Source: Cutaneotrichosporon cavernicola
Taxonomy: Eukaryota > Basidiomycota > Tremellomycetes > Trichosporonales > Trichosporonaceae
Direction: 5' to 3'
Assembly: GCF_030864355.1 (NCBI RefSeq)
Contig: NC_083395.1
Coordinates: 1,426,001 to 1,490,000, forward strand
Length of the DNA stretch: 64,000 nt
This document shows positions 12,278-23,640 of the stretch, piece after piece (within the stretch, counting starts at the first letter, position 1; every line of letters starts with the position of its first letter). Position numbers and translations under genes: made by a program. The notes under the pieces are model-generated. The model saw only the letters and a program-made list of their open reading frames with translations, searched no databases and was not told the origin of the DNA.

Positions 12278-13912
12278 CTACTTGACACGGTCAATAACCT
12301 TGACCGTAAGTCCCACCAGCGCGTCGCGCGCCGGGCTAGGCGGTAAAAGCTCGACCAGCCGGCGCGCCTCGGCCGCAAAATCGCCGGCAAGGGCTGCCGT
12401 CCGCTCCATCCCCCTGCTGCGGTTGACGAGGTCGAGCGCGATCTCCGTGTCGCCTTCTCCCTCAAACTTGCGCGCAATGAGCGGCCCAAGCTCCGGGTAC
12501 TCCTCCCACGCAAAGAGGGCTGGTGCCGTCGCAAGACCAAGACGCATGTCCGCTCCAGAACCGGGCTTGCCCAGGTCCACGTCTGACGGCTTGTAGTCAA
12601 GCATGTCGTCCACGAGCTGGTGTCAGTTGGTACTCGGGTCGAAGCGATCGGAGCCGAGGGGTGCCGTTATGTAGTGGCCGAAACAAGTCGCCGAAGCTTA
12701 AAGGCCAGTAACAGTGCGGTGCACACTGCCCACACGCTGCTAGCACGCCGTCTTTGTCTTTGCGCCACTTGGTCCACTCGCGAGTCACCCGAAACTCACC
12801 TGGAATGCAATGCCAAGGTTGCGCCCGTATCCGTATGCGACGTCTTTTAGCCACGCTGCCTCGGTGCTATCGCACCCGCCGAGAATGACGGCCGCACGTG
12901 CACTCTTAGCCATCAGACTCGCCGTCTTGAGATATGTCTTGCGCATGTACTCCTCAAAGCCCTGGACTGTGGGCTCCTTTGCTGGGTCGGCAGTAGCGCG
13001 TAGCTGAAGAACCTCGCCCTCGACGAGGTTGGCAATGACGGTCGCGAGGAGTTCGACGACCTCGCGACTCCCAAGACGGGCGAGGGCGACCGATGCGCGC
13101 CCAAGCAAAAAGTCGCCAGACAGGATAGACAGCTTGTTGCCGAATGCTGATGGTGCGCTCTTCTCTCCACGCCGGAGGTCGGCGTGGTCGATAACGTCGT
13201 CGTGAAGCAGCGACGCGACGTGAATCATCTCAACGATGCTCGCCAACCGCCTTTGGGTCGGCAGAATCGTTGCCGCGAGGCCGTCGGTCGCTCCGCCCGT
13301 GCTGAGGAGAGACGCCGAGGGGCTCGGCGTGATAGCTGGTGATGGTGGCCTAGCACCAACAGGGGGTATCCTAAACGGCGATGCGAATGTTTGGGCGCCC
13401 TTGGGCTCTGGACCCATACTCTCGGGGTTCCAGTCGTTGAGTACACCGCCCTCGCTCGTGAGAGCGTCGTCGATCCCACCGCTCCCCGAACGTAACTGCT
13501 CCTCGGCCTCGGCTGCGACACCTCCCCATCCCTCTCCGATCCCGTTCGTAGCCTGCGCCATGAGCAGCACAAGCAGTGGGCGGAGGTGTTTTCCCTCAGC
13601 GTTGAAATAGTATTTAGCGACGGCGTCGAGGGCCGGATGGCTCGACCCGAGCATGTGGAACAGCGAGCCCTTGAGCGCCCCAATCTCCGTCTTGATCACC
13701 GCTAGCGGGTCCAAGCGGTCATCGGCCTGCCGTGGTGGAGGCGCCTTGGCAAGGACCGAGTGCGCATGCTCGGTTGCGGCCGCCCAGGCGCTTGTTGCGG
13801 TTGCGGCCGAAGCCGGGCGTGGCACCGAGCTGTGTGCGCCCCGAACACTCCGCAGCGAAAGAGTTGGCGCCGCCGTACGGCGGTACGCGGATTTGGCGGC
13901 CCGGGAGAGCAT
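12278..13912 (-). CDS. COQ1: Polyprenyl diphosphate synthase (ubiquinone side chain), 2 exons
   Basis: Exons are 13912-12800 and 12616-12278, giving 483 aa. The enzyme condenses isopentenyl diphosphate units onto an allylic primer to make the polyprenyl tail of coenzyme Q in the mitochondrial matrix. The start at MLSRAAKS gives an N-terminus rich in Arg, Ser and Ala with few acids, as in a mitochondrial presequence. Diagnostic motifs are GKHLRP, the first Asp-rich motif LLHDDVIDHAD (near residue 237) and the second Asp-rich motif VDDMLDY, which begins exon 2. A ~95-residue Gly/Pro/Ser-rich insert lies between GKHLRP and the first Asp-rich motif. The intron is 183 nt and ends CTGACACCAG, phase 0. 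The gene is divergent from KRI1 with 338 bp between starts, so a shared promoter is possible. Chain length cannot be read from the sequence. Confidence 0.93.
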
Positions 13913-14250
13913 GGCCTGTGGGTTTTGTTTTGTGGTGGTGTGGGGTGGGAGGAGTGCGATGGGGCGTTGGCCGGGTTGGCCTCGAAGAAAAAGTCGGCGC
14001 AACGGGTTGGGTGACCATCCTCCAGTCTCCTCCTGGCTGCTCCTCCCTCACCCCAGCCCCAGGGTGTTCACTCGAGATTGCATTTTGATACGGGCAACCG
14101 CGGACTTGCAAGGCTTTAAATTTTAATCACACGTATTCTTCCATGCTGAATTAACAGCTTGAACCGCCTCCACCCGCCACCCAAAAGTTGATCATCAAGT
14201 TAAGAGTAGGAGAAGCAAGTCTCCGTTATACCGAGCTGCAGTTAGCCAAC
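13913..14250. promoter_or_regulatory. Bidirectional promoter COQ1 / KRI1
   Basis: A 338-bp interval lies between two divergent start codons. No clear TATA box or named operator is visible. Confidence 0.45.
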
Positions 14251-16466
14251 ATGGGAAAGAGTGAGCTCGTGGATTCGGACAGAGAGAACTGACTTGCAGT
14301 CAAGTCGGCAGCCGAGGGCGACAAGCCCAAGACGAAGCGCGAGCCGTCTCGGAGGGAGTCTTCATCGCCATCGCCTTCCGATTCCGACTATTCGTCCGAC
14401 TCGTCTGATGACACGGTCGAAGACGAGGACGGCGAGGAGCTGACGCCCGCAATGGATGCCGCGATCCTCCGTACTCTCGCCAAGATCCGCAAAAAGGACG
14501 GCGTGTACGGCACGGACAAGATCCTCGAAACTGAGCTGGCGACGGCTCAAGCCGCAGCTGGCGAGCGGGGTCTAGGCGCACGTGCAGCACAAAAGGCCGA
14601 GAAGCCGTTCCTGCTCAAGGACTTGCACCGGCAGAACTTGCTTGACGGCGTCGATTCCGATAACGAGGACGAAGAGCAACTCACCAATGTTCAGATGTCG
14701 CGGCGGGCCGCTGCCGATGCACGCGCAGCCTTTGCTGCGTTCGGTGACGACTCGGATGACGAAGAGGTCCTCATCAAGCGCGAGAAGGGTGACGGCGAGG
14801 ACGAGACCGAAGATGCGGCGTACCGCCAGTTCCTGCTCGAGATGGGCGGTGGCGAGGCTGAGGTGCGCGCGGCGCTCGGGATGGCGGATGCGCCAACGAC
14901 CGACTTTCGCGAGTACGAGGAGGAGACGCCCAAGAAGATGAAGAAGGAGAAGGAGATGAGCGAGGAGAAGCGGGCCAAGCGTGAGGCCAAGCGTCAAGCC
15001 AAGCGCGGAAAGGCGGACGAGGACTTCCTCATGGAGTGAGTTGGACAACAGAGTCAGCTGACAGAAGCTATATCCTGAACCGCGGATGGATCGACAAGGA
15101 GAAGAAGGCGGTGCCGACGTACGAGGACATTGTTGGTCGCGAGCGTGGTGACGATTCCGAGGACGACGACGAGGACACGCCGTGGGGCAAGATTGACGAG
15201 GAGGAGGAGTTTGACGACAAAGCGGACGAGTTTGAGACCGAGTACAACTTCCGTTTTGAGGAGCCAGGCGCTGCGACGATTGTTACCCACCCGCGTCAGA
15301 TTGACTCGGCGGTGCGTCGCGGCGACGATAGCCGCAAGCTCAAGCGTCAGGCGCGGGAGGAGCGCAAGGCGGCCGAAAAGGCCGCAAGAGAAGAGGAGGT
15401 GCGGAGGAAGCAGGACGCGAAGCGGCGCGAGATGGAGTCGCAGCTCGCGGCGCTTAAGAGGGAACTCGGGGACAACGTCGATCTCACTGGCCTCGAGAAG
15501 GTGCTCGAGGGCGATTGGGATGAGGCCGAGTGGGATCGGGTCGTTGGTGGGATCCTCGCTGGACCCGATGCGGACGACGACGACGACGAGAAGCCAGCGT
15601 GGGACGATGCGTTCGGCGACGAGTACATGGACGAGGACGACGAGGACGACTCGGCCGACCCCGAGGATGCGGCGTATGCCAACGAGGGCGAGTGGGATGG
15701 ACAGGAGGCTTGGGAGGAAGATGAAGAGGAGAACTGGGACGGCCCGATCGACATGGACGCGGACTTTATCGCCCTTGACAAGCCGAAGAAGACCAACAAG
15801 AAGGACCGGAAGAAGCGCAAGGCTGAGCCCGATGAGGAGGAGGAAGAGCTGAGCGTGATGGAGCGTGCAGAGCGTATGAAGGCGGCTGCGGACGAGATGC
15901 GTGACCTCGACCACGAGGACGAGGTAGGCGGTCTCCGCACGCGGTTCAAGTACACCCGCACTGCGCCGCAGGGCTTTGGCCTGACTACTGCCGAGATCCT
16001 CATGTCCACCGACGCCGAATTGAACGGCCTCGTGAGCTTCAAGCACATGCAGCCGTATCGGCGTGGCGGGCTTGGCCGCGCAGGTGTAGGTCTGGGCCGG
16101 AGGGTCCGTGACCTGAAGGTCCAGCTCTCCCGGCGGCGATGGGGTGAAGAGGGTGAGCGTAGCGAACGTAGCGAAACCCAATCGATGCGTATCGAGCGCC
16201 ACGGACCTGGTGGCGCCAATGCCCAGCCTCTCGGACAGCGAAAGACGGACGAGGGCGGACGACCGGGTAAGCGCCTCGGCAAGAAGGAGCGGATGAAGCG
16301 CAAGGCTGCCGAGTCGGCAGACGTGGCAGAAGCGCCCCAGGAGGAACCCAGCGCGAAAAAGCGTAAGGTTGAGGAACCGCCTGCGCTCCCACCCGGCGTG
16401 GAGCTGGCGGAGGGTGCTGGGGAGGGCAAGAAGCGCCGGAGGAAGAAGAAGAAGGCCGCGGAGTAG
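14251..16466 (+). CDS. KRI1: Ribosome biogenesis protein Kri1, 3 exons
   Basis: Exons are 14251-14260, 14300-15035 and 15065-16466, giving 715 aa. Kri1 works with the KH protein Krr1 in early 40S ribosome assembly in the nucleolus. The ten-base first exon encodes MGK plus one base. Intron 1 is 39 nt (CTGACTTGCAG) and intron 2 only 29 nt (GTGAGT...CTGACAG). Joining across intron 2 gives EDFLMESYILNRGWID, which matches the conserved core of the family. The protein is rich in acidic runs (EDDEDDS, EEDEEEN) and Lys-rich clusters, with a C-terminal Kri1 domain including TDAELNGLVSFKHMQPYR. It ends in a basic tail (KKRRRKKKKAAE) suited to nucleolar localisation. A continuous open frame on the opposite strand is a codon-bias shadow. 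Confidence 0.92.
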
Positions 16467-16781
16467 GCGTAGGTAGCATAGATGACATGGATATACTCCA
16501 TTGTGGCGCTGGGCGTGAGGCAATGATGGAGCTGTTTTCAGCAGCTAGCGAAGCACCACGAGTGGAAAACGATTGCGAGGAGTGACCATCAGCGCTCAAT
16601 CTTCTCCACAGTGCACAGCGCCACTCGCTGTCCACTCCGAGACCTCCCAAGCCATCAATCCACATTCGTACAGTATCAGATACCGGCGTCAACGATCTAC
16701 CATTTGCACTGGTTCAGCCTGTCCAGGTAACTAAACTGCATGCGGACGCAATGTTGCAGAGAAGGGAGGAGGCAAAAAGCG
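16467..16781. other. Intergenic, KRI1 to tRNA
   Basis: Only the KRI1 3' flank and the Pol III terminator side of the tRNA are seen here. Five T residues on the minus strand (16778-16774) lie four bases downstream of the tRNA 3' end and should stop Pol III. Confidence 0.55.
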
Positions 16782-16881
16782 GGGCTTCTCCGGGAATCGA
16801 ACCCGGGTCGACCGCAATCAACTGCTCCTATCGGAGCGGGGACTGCCCGAAGCGGCCATGCTACCACTATACCAAGAAGCC
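16782..16881 (-). tRNA. tRNA-Pro (CGG anticodon) with 29-nt intron
   Basis: Read on the minus strand, the acceptor stem GGCTTCT pairs with AGAAGCC, followed by discriminator C. The D arm contains TATAGTGGTAGC. The anticodon stem GCCGC/GCGGT encloses the loop TTCGGG-T, so the anticodon is CGG. The T arm is CCGGG-TTCGATT-CCCGG and contains a perfect B box. The intron (16845-16817) sits after position 37, the canonical place, and contains the small hairpin GCTCC-GATA-GGAGC. A T5 terminator lies just downstream. The only mismatch seen in the cloverleaf is in the D stem (A12-C23), which also occurs in other eukaryotic tRNAs with a TATAGTGGT D arm. Confidence 0.92.
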
Positions 16882-17457
16882 GCGGTGTGAAAGAAGATTT
16901 TCACTGACTAATGATCAGATATCACAGGACAAAAAGTCGCTGATTTCTACATGTACGTCTTACCATGAAGAGAGTGTGGTCGTCCGGAAGGTAGGGCGGG
17001 TGTTTTGAATGCCGATGGACGATCGATTCGCCACCCGACCATTCTCTCCGCAGCAAGAGGCTTTCACAGTTACACAGAACGCATCCGTGGCCATGATTGT
17101 GTCATCTCTAGGCTGTACATATGCTGCATAATACGCACCCGTGATTACTTGAACGTGATCGCACACAGGATTACGAAGGAGGGTAGGTGGACACCATCAG
17201 CCTACTCTCCGTCTTCTCGGGAGGTTTCGCCTGTTCACGACACCATGCCAGTCTCCCACACGCTCTTCATTCTCTCTAAGACTGAACGAAGCGGAGGTAA
17301 ACGCCTCGTTACGCTAACCCGGTCCGGAGAGATATCGACCGAGAGCTCCGCGCGATACGGACCGATCATCTACCGAGCCTCGGTCGATATGTTCAACCAT
17401 CAGCATGGCCCTTATATACAGTACCTCTCTTGTTGATACCCAACCACATTGACCACC
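16882..17457. promoter_or_regulatory. 5' flank of the tRNA and promoter of the dehydrogenase gene
   Basis: No coding feature was found. A TATA-like CTTATATACA at 17411-17420 lies about 40 bp before the dehydrogenase ATG and could set its transcription start. Confidence 0.4.
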
Positions 17458-18559
17458 ATGACCACCGACACACCCCGCAAGCTGCGCATCGCCGTCCTCG
17501 GAGCAGGCCGTATGGGTCTGCGCCACGCGCGAAACGTACGTCCCATCTCTGACTAGCTGACGATAGGTCGCGTACGCTGCACCCCGCGCCGAACTGGTGG
17601 GCATCGCGGACCCCAAGCCCGCAGTCCTCCAGGCCGCGGCAGCCGAGCTTCCCCCCATTCGCACGGCGTTGGACAGCATGGACCTCATCAGCTCGCCTGA
17701 CGTTGATGCGGTCTTGATTGCAAGCGAGACGAGCACACACGCCTCGCTCGCGGTCGCCGCCATCCAGGCCGGCAAGCACGTCCTCCTCGAGAAGCCGATT
17801 GCTGTCGACGTCGAGGGATCTCGGCCAGTCGTCGAAGCCGCTGCAAAGTCGAATGTCAAGGTCATGATCGGGTTTTCGCGTCGGTTCGACGAGTCCCTCG
17901 GTGAGGCTAAGGCTATGCTCGACCGTGGCGAGCTGGGTACGCCTTATCTTCTCAAGAGCTGCACGAACGACATGTTCGACTCGACGGGCTTCTTTGTCGC
18001 ATACTCCAAGGCTAGCGGGGGCATTTTCATCGACTGCGGGATCCACGATATCGACCTCGCTCGGTGGCTGCTCAACACGTCGGCTAGTGGCAAGAAAGAA
18101 GTCCAGCGCGTGTATGGGAGCGGGACGAATGTTCGTCACCCCGAACTCGCCGAGACCGGCGATTGCGATAACGGAATGGGTATTATCGAGTTTAGTAATG
18201 GCGCGCGGGCCATGATCCACCTCTCCCGCACTGCTGTTCATGGACATGACACGGTCACGGAACTCTTCGGGACCGAGGGCAAGGCCGTCGTGAATGGTAA
18301 CCCTGCGATCAACAGGCTTGAGATTCGCGACTTGCACGGCGTCCGCAGCCTTTCCCACCCCACGTACTACGAACGCTTCAAGGAGGCGTTCGTCAACGAG
18401 CTCAACACATTCGTAAAGGTTGTGCTGGACGACGACAAGGTGCCTACACCTCCGGAAGACGCACTCAAGGCCGCACAGATTGCCGTCGCGCTTACACACT
18501 CGTTCCGGACTGGTGTACCTGTTGATTTCGACGAGGAGGGGGAGCCGATCCTCAAGTAG
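17458..18559 (+). CDS. Gfo/Idh/MocA family NAD(P)-dependent dehydrogenase, 2 exons
   Basis: Exons are 17458-17535 and 17567-18559, giving 356 aa. The closest functional class I recognise is myo-inositol 2-dehydrogenase-like; the substrate is inferred only at the level of a polyol or sugar. The N-terminal Rossmann fold shows VLGAGRMG, and LLEKPIA carries the catalytic-type Lys of the EKP motif. FIDCGIHDIDLARWL supplies the His/Asp pair of the active site. The C-terminal region has the expected YERFKEAFVNELNTF helix. The single intron (31 nt, GTACGT...CTGACGATAG) interrupts the Rossmann helix after RHARN, phase 0. There is no targeting peptide, so the enzyme is probably cytosolic. The gene converges on MGR2, leaving about 105 bp between stop codons. 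Confidence 0.88.
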
Positions 18560-18664
18560 AGCTTGTAGCTAAAGGAGATGCAAGTACTGTTAGTTTACGG
18601 CCCGTCATTCTGGAAGCTCCCATTCTACACCACTGCAATGACAATGCTGCATGCTCGCGCCAGA

Positions 18665-19525
18665 TTAGAGTCCCTTGTTCGCCATGGCGTTGCGGTACAC
18701 CGCGGTCCACGGGGAAGGCTGCGTGTGGATACGCGCCGACTGTGCGGCCTTGATGGCGTACGCGTACTTGTCCTCCGTACGGATAACCTGGGGTTAGCCA
18801 GCGTAGAGGGTAGATGGTATGTGGGCTCGGCTGTGAGACTGGACAGTTGGCAAATGCGTGCGCTCAGCCACGATGCCACGATGCCACGATGCCACGCTTG
18901 CTGGAGATGATACTTTGGTAGCAAGCGGAAAAAAGAGCCCGGCCGACAGCCGCATCCGACGTGACTGCCCACAGCGCCACCCATAAACTGTGCTGCTCTC
19001 CACATTCTGGCCCAGCCTCCAAGCCTTGATTCCACGTGCAAGCCAAGCGCACTTACCGAGCCAATCGACATGAAGAAGGCAAAAGTCGCAGCAGACGAGC
19101 CCATGTACTGAGCGAGGGTCGCGAGCGCACCGCGCGGGCCAGGGCCGGCACTGTTGTCAGTTGGCGCGTGGATGCGAGAGCTCTCCAAACCCCTCACCGG
19201 AGAATGGAGAACGAGCCCTGTTGTCAGCTAGATTCTCAGCTTGAGGCCAAGGTTGCGCCGGTTTCCAGCGGCGGTCACCCAGCTCAACCCCTAACCGGGG
19301 TTATGCACTCACGAAGATGAAGCCAATGGTGAGGCCGACACCGCCTCCCATGACGAAGCCCATCTTCACTGCTCGTTAGCGATGGTTCTCAAGGCCTTGA
19401 GGGGACATGAGCGACATGAGAGTGGCCTTCCCAGCACGCAAGGCCGCATTCATCGGCCGTATCCACTCGGACTCACTCTTGTCCCAGTTGGAACCACCCT
19501 GCGTCGTGGTCGGAGGAGGCGGCAT
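18665..19525 (-). CDS. MGR2: Mgr2/Romo1 family subunit of the TIM23 translocase, 5 exons
   Basis: Exons are 19525-19477, 19368-19313, 19217-19198, 19150-19057 and 18787-18665, giving 113 aa, the usual family size. Mgr2 sits in the mitochondrial inner membrane and gates lateral release of preproteins from the TIM23 channel. The assembled protein begins MPPPPTTTQGGSNWDKMKMG. It then has the first membrane helix with glycine repeats (GGGVGLTIGFIFGSFSIL), the conserved loop RAGPGPRGALATL and a second helix (SSAATFAFFMSIGSV). All four joins keep phase. Exon 3 is a 20-nt microexon coding for GSFSIL plus part of Arg. Introns end CTAACGAGCAG, CTGACAACAG (twice) and CTAACCCCAG. The last intron is 269 nt and holds three copies of GATGCCAC. 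No long open frame exposes this gene, so gene finders may miss it. Confidence 0.9.
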
Positions 19526-19889
19526 TGTTTTTGTAGCTTTGTCGAGATTAGAAATCAGAAGGATGCCGGGATCCGAGATGTCTTGGCTCGTTGTCCTCTT
19601 TCAATCGGTCTACCCATAGATGGGTCACGTGTGGGAGAGAAGATGAAGGAAGTGCGGAGAGGGTGAGATGTCCGTTTGGTGAAATTGCCCTGAAGGCGGG
19701 CCAATGGCCACCAGGGCAATCAATGGGCGTCATTGACAAACATGTAATACAGCGGTATATTGAAGAGTATTGAATATTGAATAGTACAGTTAGTATAGCT
19801 TGACTAAACGCCAACTCCCAACGCGAACATCAGAGTGACTCGTTCAACACTGACGCTCTCATCTTTGCCCACACTGTGCGGTACGCGGC
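19526..19889. promoter_or_regulatory. Bidirectional promoter MGR2 / RTC1
   Basis: The 364-bp interval lies between divergent ATG codons. It is AT-richer around 19740-19800 (tracts such as GAATATTGAATAG). No specific site is identified. Confidence 0.4.
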
Positions 19890-22800
19890 ATGAACCGCCT
19901 CACAACCGTCCTCTACCCGTAAGCTACATCTCCCTCACACTACTCCCTTCCTCCTTTGACACCAGCTCAATTCCTGGCTCGGCTGGGTCTGAGGGGTCAC
20001 CGGCCAACCCCACTCCTCAGGATTCGGTAACGGGCCAAGCATCGCCCGTTGAGCGACGCTTGTCTTTGAGTGTGAATGTGGGCGCACGGTCAATCTATGA
20101 CGATCCTCGCGCGACACGCTTCCTCTCGCCCCCACCAACCCTTGATCGTTCGCACTCTGATGACGACCGAGGGACATTGCACACCCAACGTCAGCGCCGT
20201 CCCACCGAGTTTGATATCGATTTCCCCTCTTCCTCTAGGCCCCACAGCCTTAAACGCTCCGACAACTCTACGCCCACCGCGCCGCTTAGCAACGGACCAG
20301 ACCGCTCCCTCCGCGTCAACCTCATGGCCGCCTGTGTCCAGCCTCCTCGCCGCAACCGCAACTCGGCAGCGCCTGCCGCCACCGGTCGGCTGAATGCCAT
20401 GGCAAAGGGCCCCAAAGGGCAGTATGTCGTTGGCGGCAGCCAATGTAGGTTGAATCGCTGGCCGCGTTGACTGTAGACCTGCGCGTGCTCGAGATCACGA
20501 ATCCATCTCAAGATGACGAGGGGTTGCCCAAGTCGCGGACGCCGTTCGCTCGTGGACCGGGCGGCGTGGGTATCTCGGAAGTCGTCAACTTCTGGCGCCC
20601 ATCGTGGAGTCCCAACAAAGGCGTCAACGACGTCGATTGGGGATGTGGGAGTGAGCTACTTTCTGTTGATATTAGCTGACAGGCAGACTTTGAGAACAAG
20701 ATCGTGACGGCCACACCGAGCGTGCACTGGATGATCTTCGATTTGGAGCGCGGCAAGCTGGACCGCGAGGTCGGGGGTGGCCACACCCGCTCCGTCAACG
20801 TCATCCGCGCCTCCAAGATGCCCGCGTTTGCGCACATGGTGCTGACTGGTGGACAAGAGGGGCAGGTTAGACTTTGGGTAAGTGTCGTCACGATGAAAAG
20901 CGTTGACGTCCAGGACTTACGTGCTGCTGAGCCAGCAAATAGAAAATATTACAAGCATAACGCGTCCATCACAGCGCTCTCACTCTGTCTTGATGATCCC
21001 CATCAATTCGTCGTTGGCACCGACACGGGTGGGCTGTACCGCTACGACTCGCGTGTGCCAGGAAAGGCAATCGGCAAGCTGTGGGGTGCTCACGGGTCCA
21101 AAGCTGTCATGGACCTCAAGTGGAAGGAGAGCGAAGAGTTCTCCCTGCCAGGCCAGGGCTGGCTTGCAAGCGCAGGTAGCGATAGGACTGTGCAGGTGCG
21201 TGATGAGGTTGTAGGGCGCTCACTGCAGATCTGGGACATGTCTCAGTCATGGGACAAGGGTGCGACGGCCACGCACATTCTCCACACGACCTATGCGGTC
21301 CGGGGTGTTGACTGGCGCCCGTCGCATTCGACCGAGCTCGTCGTTGTACCGTGGGATCAGCTCGCCGCGACGGCATCGCCGGATTCGAATCGGCCAGAGG
21401 CCTCGCCATCACTGCCCCTCGAGTCGGAGCAGTCTCTAGAGGTGTGGGATGTCAGGCGACATTACATCGCCAAGTATGCACTCCCGGGACACGACAGCAC
21501 TGCGATCGCCGCGTCATGGGTTGACGAGGACTCAGTCGTCGCGTGCTACCAGAACGGCGGCCTCATACAGATCGACCTTAACAGCAGAGCCGCGCCTAAG
21601 ACAATTCCGCTTGAGACTATCCCCCGGCAGGTCGTCGCGTTCAGCTGCAAGGGCGAGGTGGCCTACGCTGTCGATCGCTTCAAGCCGGGTGAGATCCCTT
21701 TCGACGACGTGTGAGTAATTTCTACAACATGACAGCTGATAGGTAGGAAAGCAGAGTACTCGGCGCACTGGCAGGTGGGCGGCCGTACCCGTAAGGCTCC
21801 AGGAGACCACGCGTACGAGCCCACCCAGGCCATGGGGACGCTCCCATTGAGCTGGATCGACAACGATGAGTTCAGGTACCTCGCGAGTCACTACCGCCTC
21901 GAAGGCATGCCTCCCGTGCAGCTCTGCCAGTACAACCGCGACGTTGCATCAATGTGCGATAGGACAGACGATGCCCGCGTGTGGCACTTCCTTATCGGTA
22001 TATTTGACGAGTTTGGAAAACTGAACGAGGGCATGTTCAACGAGTCTGTCTTCTCGCAGGCAGCGACGGTCGTCCAGCCGCGCCCGCCGTCACCTCATGG
22101 CCTGGAGACACGACGAACAAGCGACGAGACGATCACCGCGGGCATATTCCAGGGCATCCCGATGGTGCGCGGCGAGGAGATTGTCGCGCCCGAGTTCGAA
22201 GGATCCGAGGACGGCTCGGGCTCCTCTGAATCTGGCCTGGAGACGCCCCCGAAGGGCCGCTTCAAGTCGTTCGTAATGCCGACAGCGAACGGGCAGCGAC
22301 CCAACCTAGGACGCTTGGCGTCGTCCGGCTCCTCCCTTCTTGCCGCAGGCGGCATGATGCGCGTCCCCAAGAAGTTGGGCTTTGACACGCCGATGTCTGA
22401 CGACGAGGAATCCCTGACCCCAATCGCGGACATGGACTACCCCGATGCATATGGCATATCAGCCGCGCTCGAAGCGGCTTATGCCCGCTCGCGCACGTCC
22501 CGCTCCACACCACAGAGCACGCGTCCCCCGTCGCCGAGTAAGCTGACGAGCGGGCGCCGCAGCGCCAATGGATCCATGCGAGGAAGCCAGCGGCCGTCGG
22601 TCGCAGAACGCACCATAGACCGGATACAGCCTGTGGCGCTCACCCGGCCGGCACAGGACGCGTTCCCTCCTCTCCAGTGGGACGACTACCGCGAGGCACG
22701 GATCCAATCGTTCCTCGACTGGTGGGAGGCATACATCGACGACGTGAGTTGATGTTTGTGGGCGGTCATCTAACAGCAGGGCGAGGTGCAGCTTGCAACA

Positions 22801-23640
22801 GCACTATGTATTGTAGGATCTAAAGTTATCAGGTTCCCGCAGAAGCAGGTCGAGCGCGTCCTTGACACGTACCTCAGTGAGCTGCCGTGTTGTGGGTGGT
22901 AGCTGACAGAAGACATGCTCGAGGCGCACCACCTCCCCGTCCCGCTGGCGTACTACCGCCGCTTCTCCAACATCCTCGACGCACAGACGGTCTCGGGCAT
23001 GGACGGCATCAGCCACGTTCAATACTGCGTCAAGTGCGGCAAGTCGACTGGTTCGCTCGACGACACGAGCGAGACCAAGACGTTTTGGTGGTGCACCAAG
23101 TGCCGTCGCGCCGCCAAGATCTGCACGATTTGGTGAGTCACTGTGCCTCTCATACTGTACTCACACCAGCCGTGAACCGGTCAAGGGTCTGTGGATGAGC
23201 TGCAACACGTGCCGGCACGGCGGGCACCAACGATGTATGCGCTCGTACTACAGTGAGTACCGATACCTTGGACACGCCGGTAAACATAGCTGACGTCAGC
23301 CAAATCCGTCACGGTCACTGTCGTGCCAGCACCGGAGGCGTCTCGAGCACCGTCGCCGAGCCCTGGCGGGCAAGTTGGGCGGCGCTCTTCAAACCAGCAG
23401 CAGACTGGCGTCTCCTCGTCATCGTATGGGTCAAACGTGAGCGGACTGGCTGCTACGTCATACGAGTCGTCAGGCCTGTCATCCAGGGTCAAGCAGGTTG
23501 AGCTCGTGATCCCCGATGGAACGGGTGAGGGGGAAAGCGAGGGTGGAACAGTGGTGGTTACGAGCAAGTGTCCCACTGGATGCGGGCATGTGTGCCGCAC
23601 GGCCGTACGTCGAGAGGGGCTCGAGGGCGAGGAGGACTGA
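19890..23640 (+). CDS. RTC1: Rtc1/WDR24 homologue, GATOR2 (SEACAT) subunit, 11 exons
   Basis: Exons are 19890-19918, 19966-20444, 20477-20650, 20687-20877, 20914-21195, 21229-21710, 21747-22743, 22780-22876, 22910-23132, 23170-23252 and 23300-23640, giving about 1125 aa. Rtc1/WDR24 belongs to the vacuole-associated GATOR2/SEACAT complex that relays amino-acid status to TORC1. The N-terminal third forms WD40 blades (GGHTRSVN, GGQEGQVRLWD, ASAGSDRTVQIWD). A long Ser-rich middle follows. The C-terminus has the Rtc1 zinc region: CVKCGKSTG, WWCTKCRRAAKICTICREPVKG, MSCNTCRHGGHQRCM and CPTGCGHVC. Three introns (36, 33 and 36 nt) are in frame; removing them restores WD-repeat spacing, for example RLW-DLRAAEP. 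A CAGCAG acceptor at 22774-22779 could give a one-residue variant. All joins are phase-consistent. Confidence 0.92.

Noticed and set aside
15054..16523. 489- and 384-codon antisense frames across KRI1
   Set aside because: Leu/Arg/Val- or Ser-rich products mirror the acidic Lys/Glu codons of KRI1; no motif is present.
17393..18499. 368-codon antisense frame across the dehydrogenase
   Set aside because: The sense strand has clear Rossmann, EKP and HDxD motifs; the antisense product has none.
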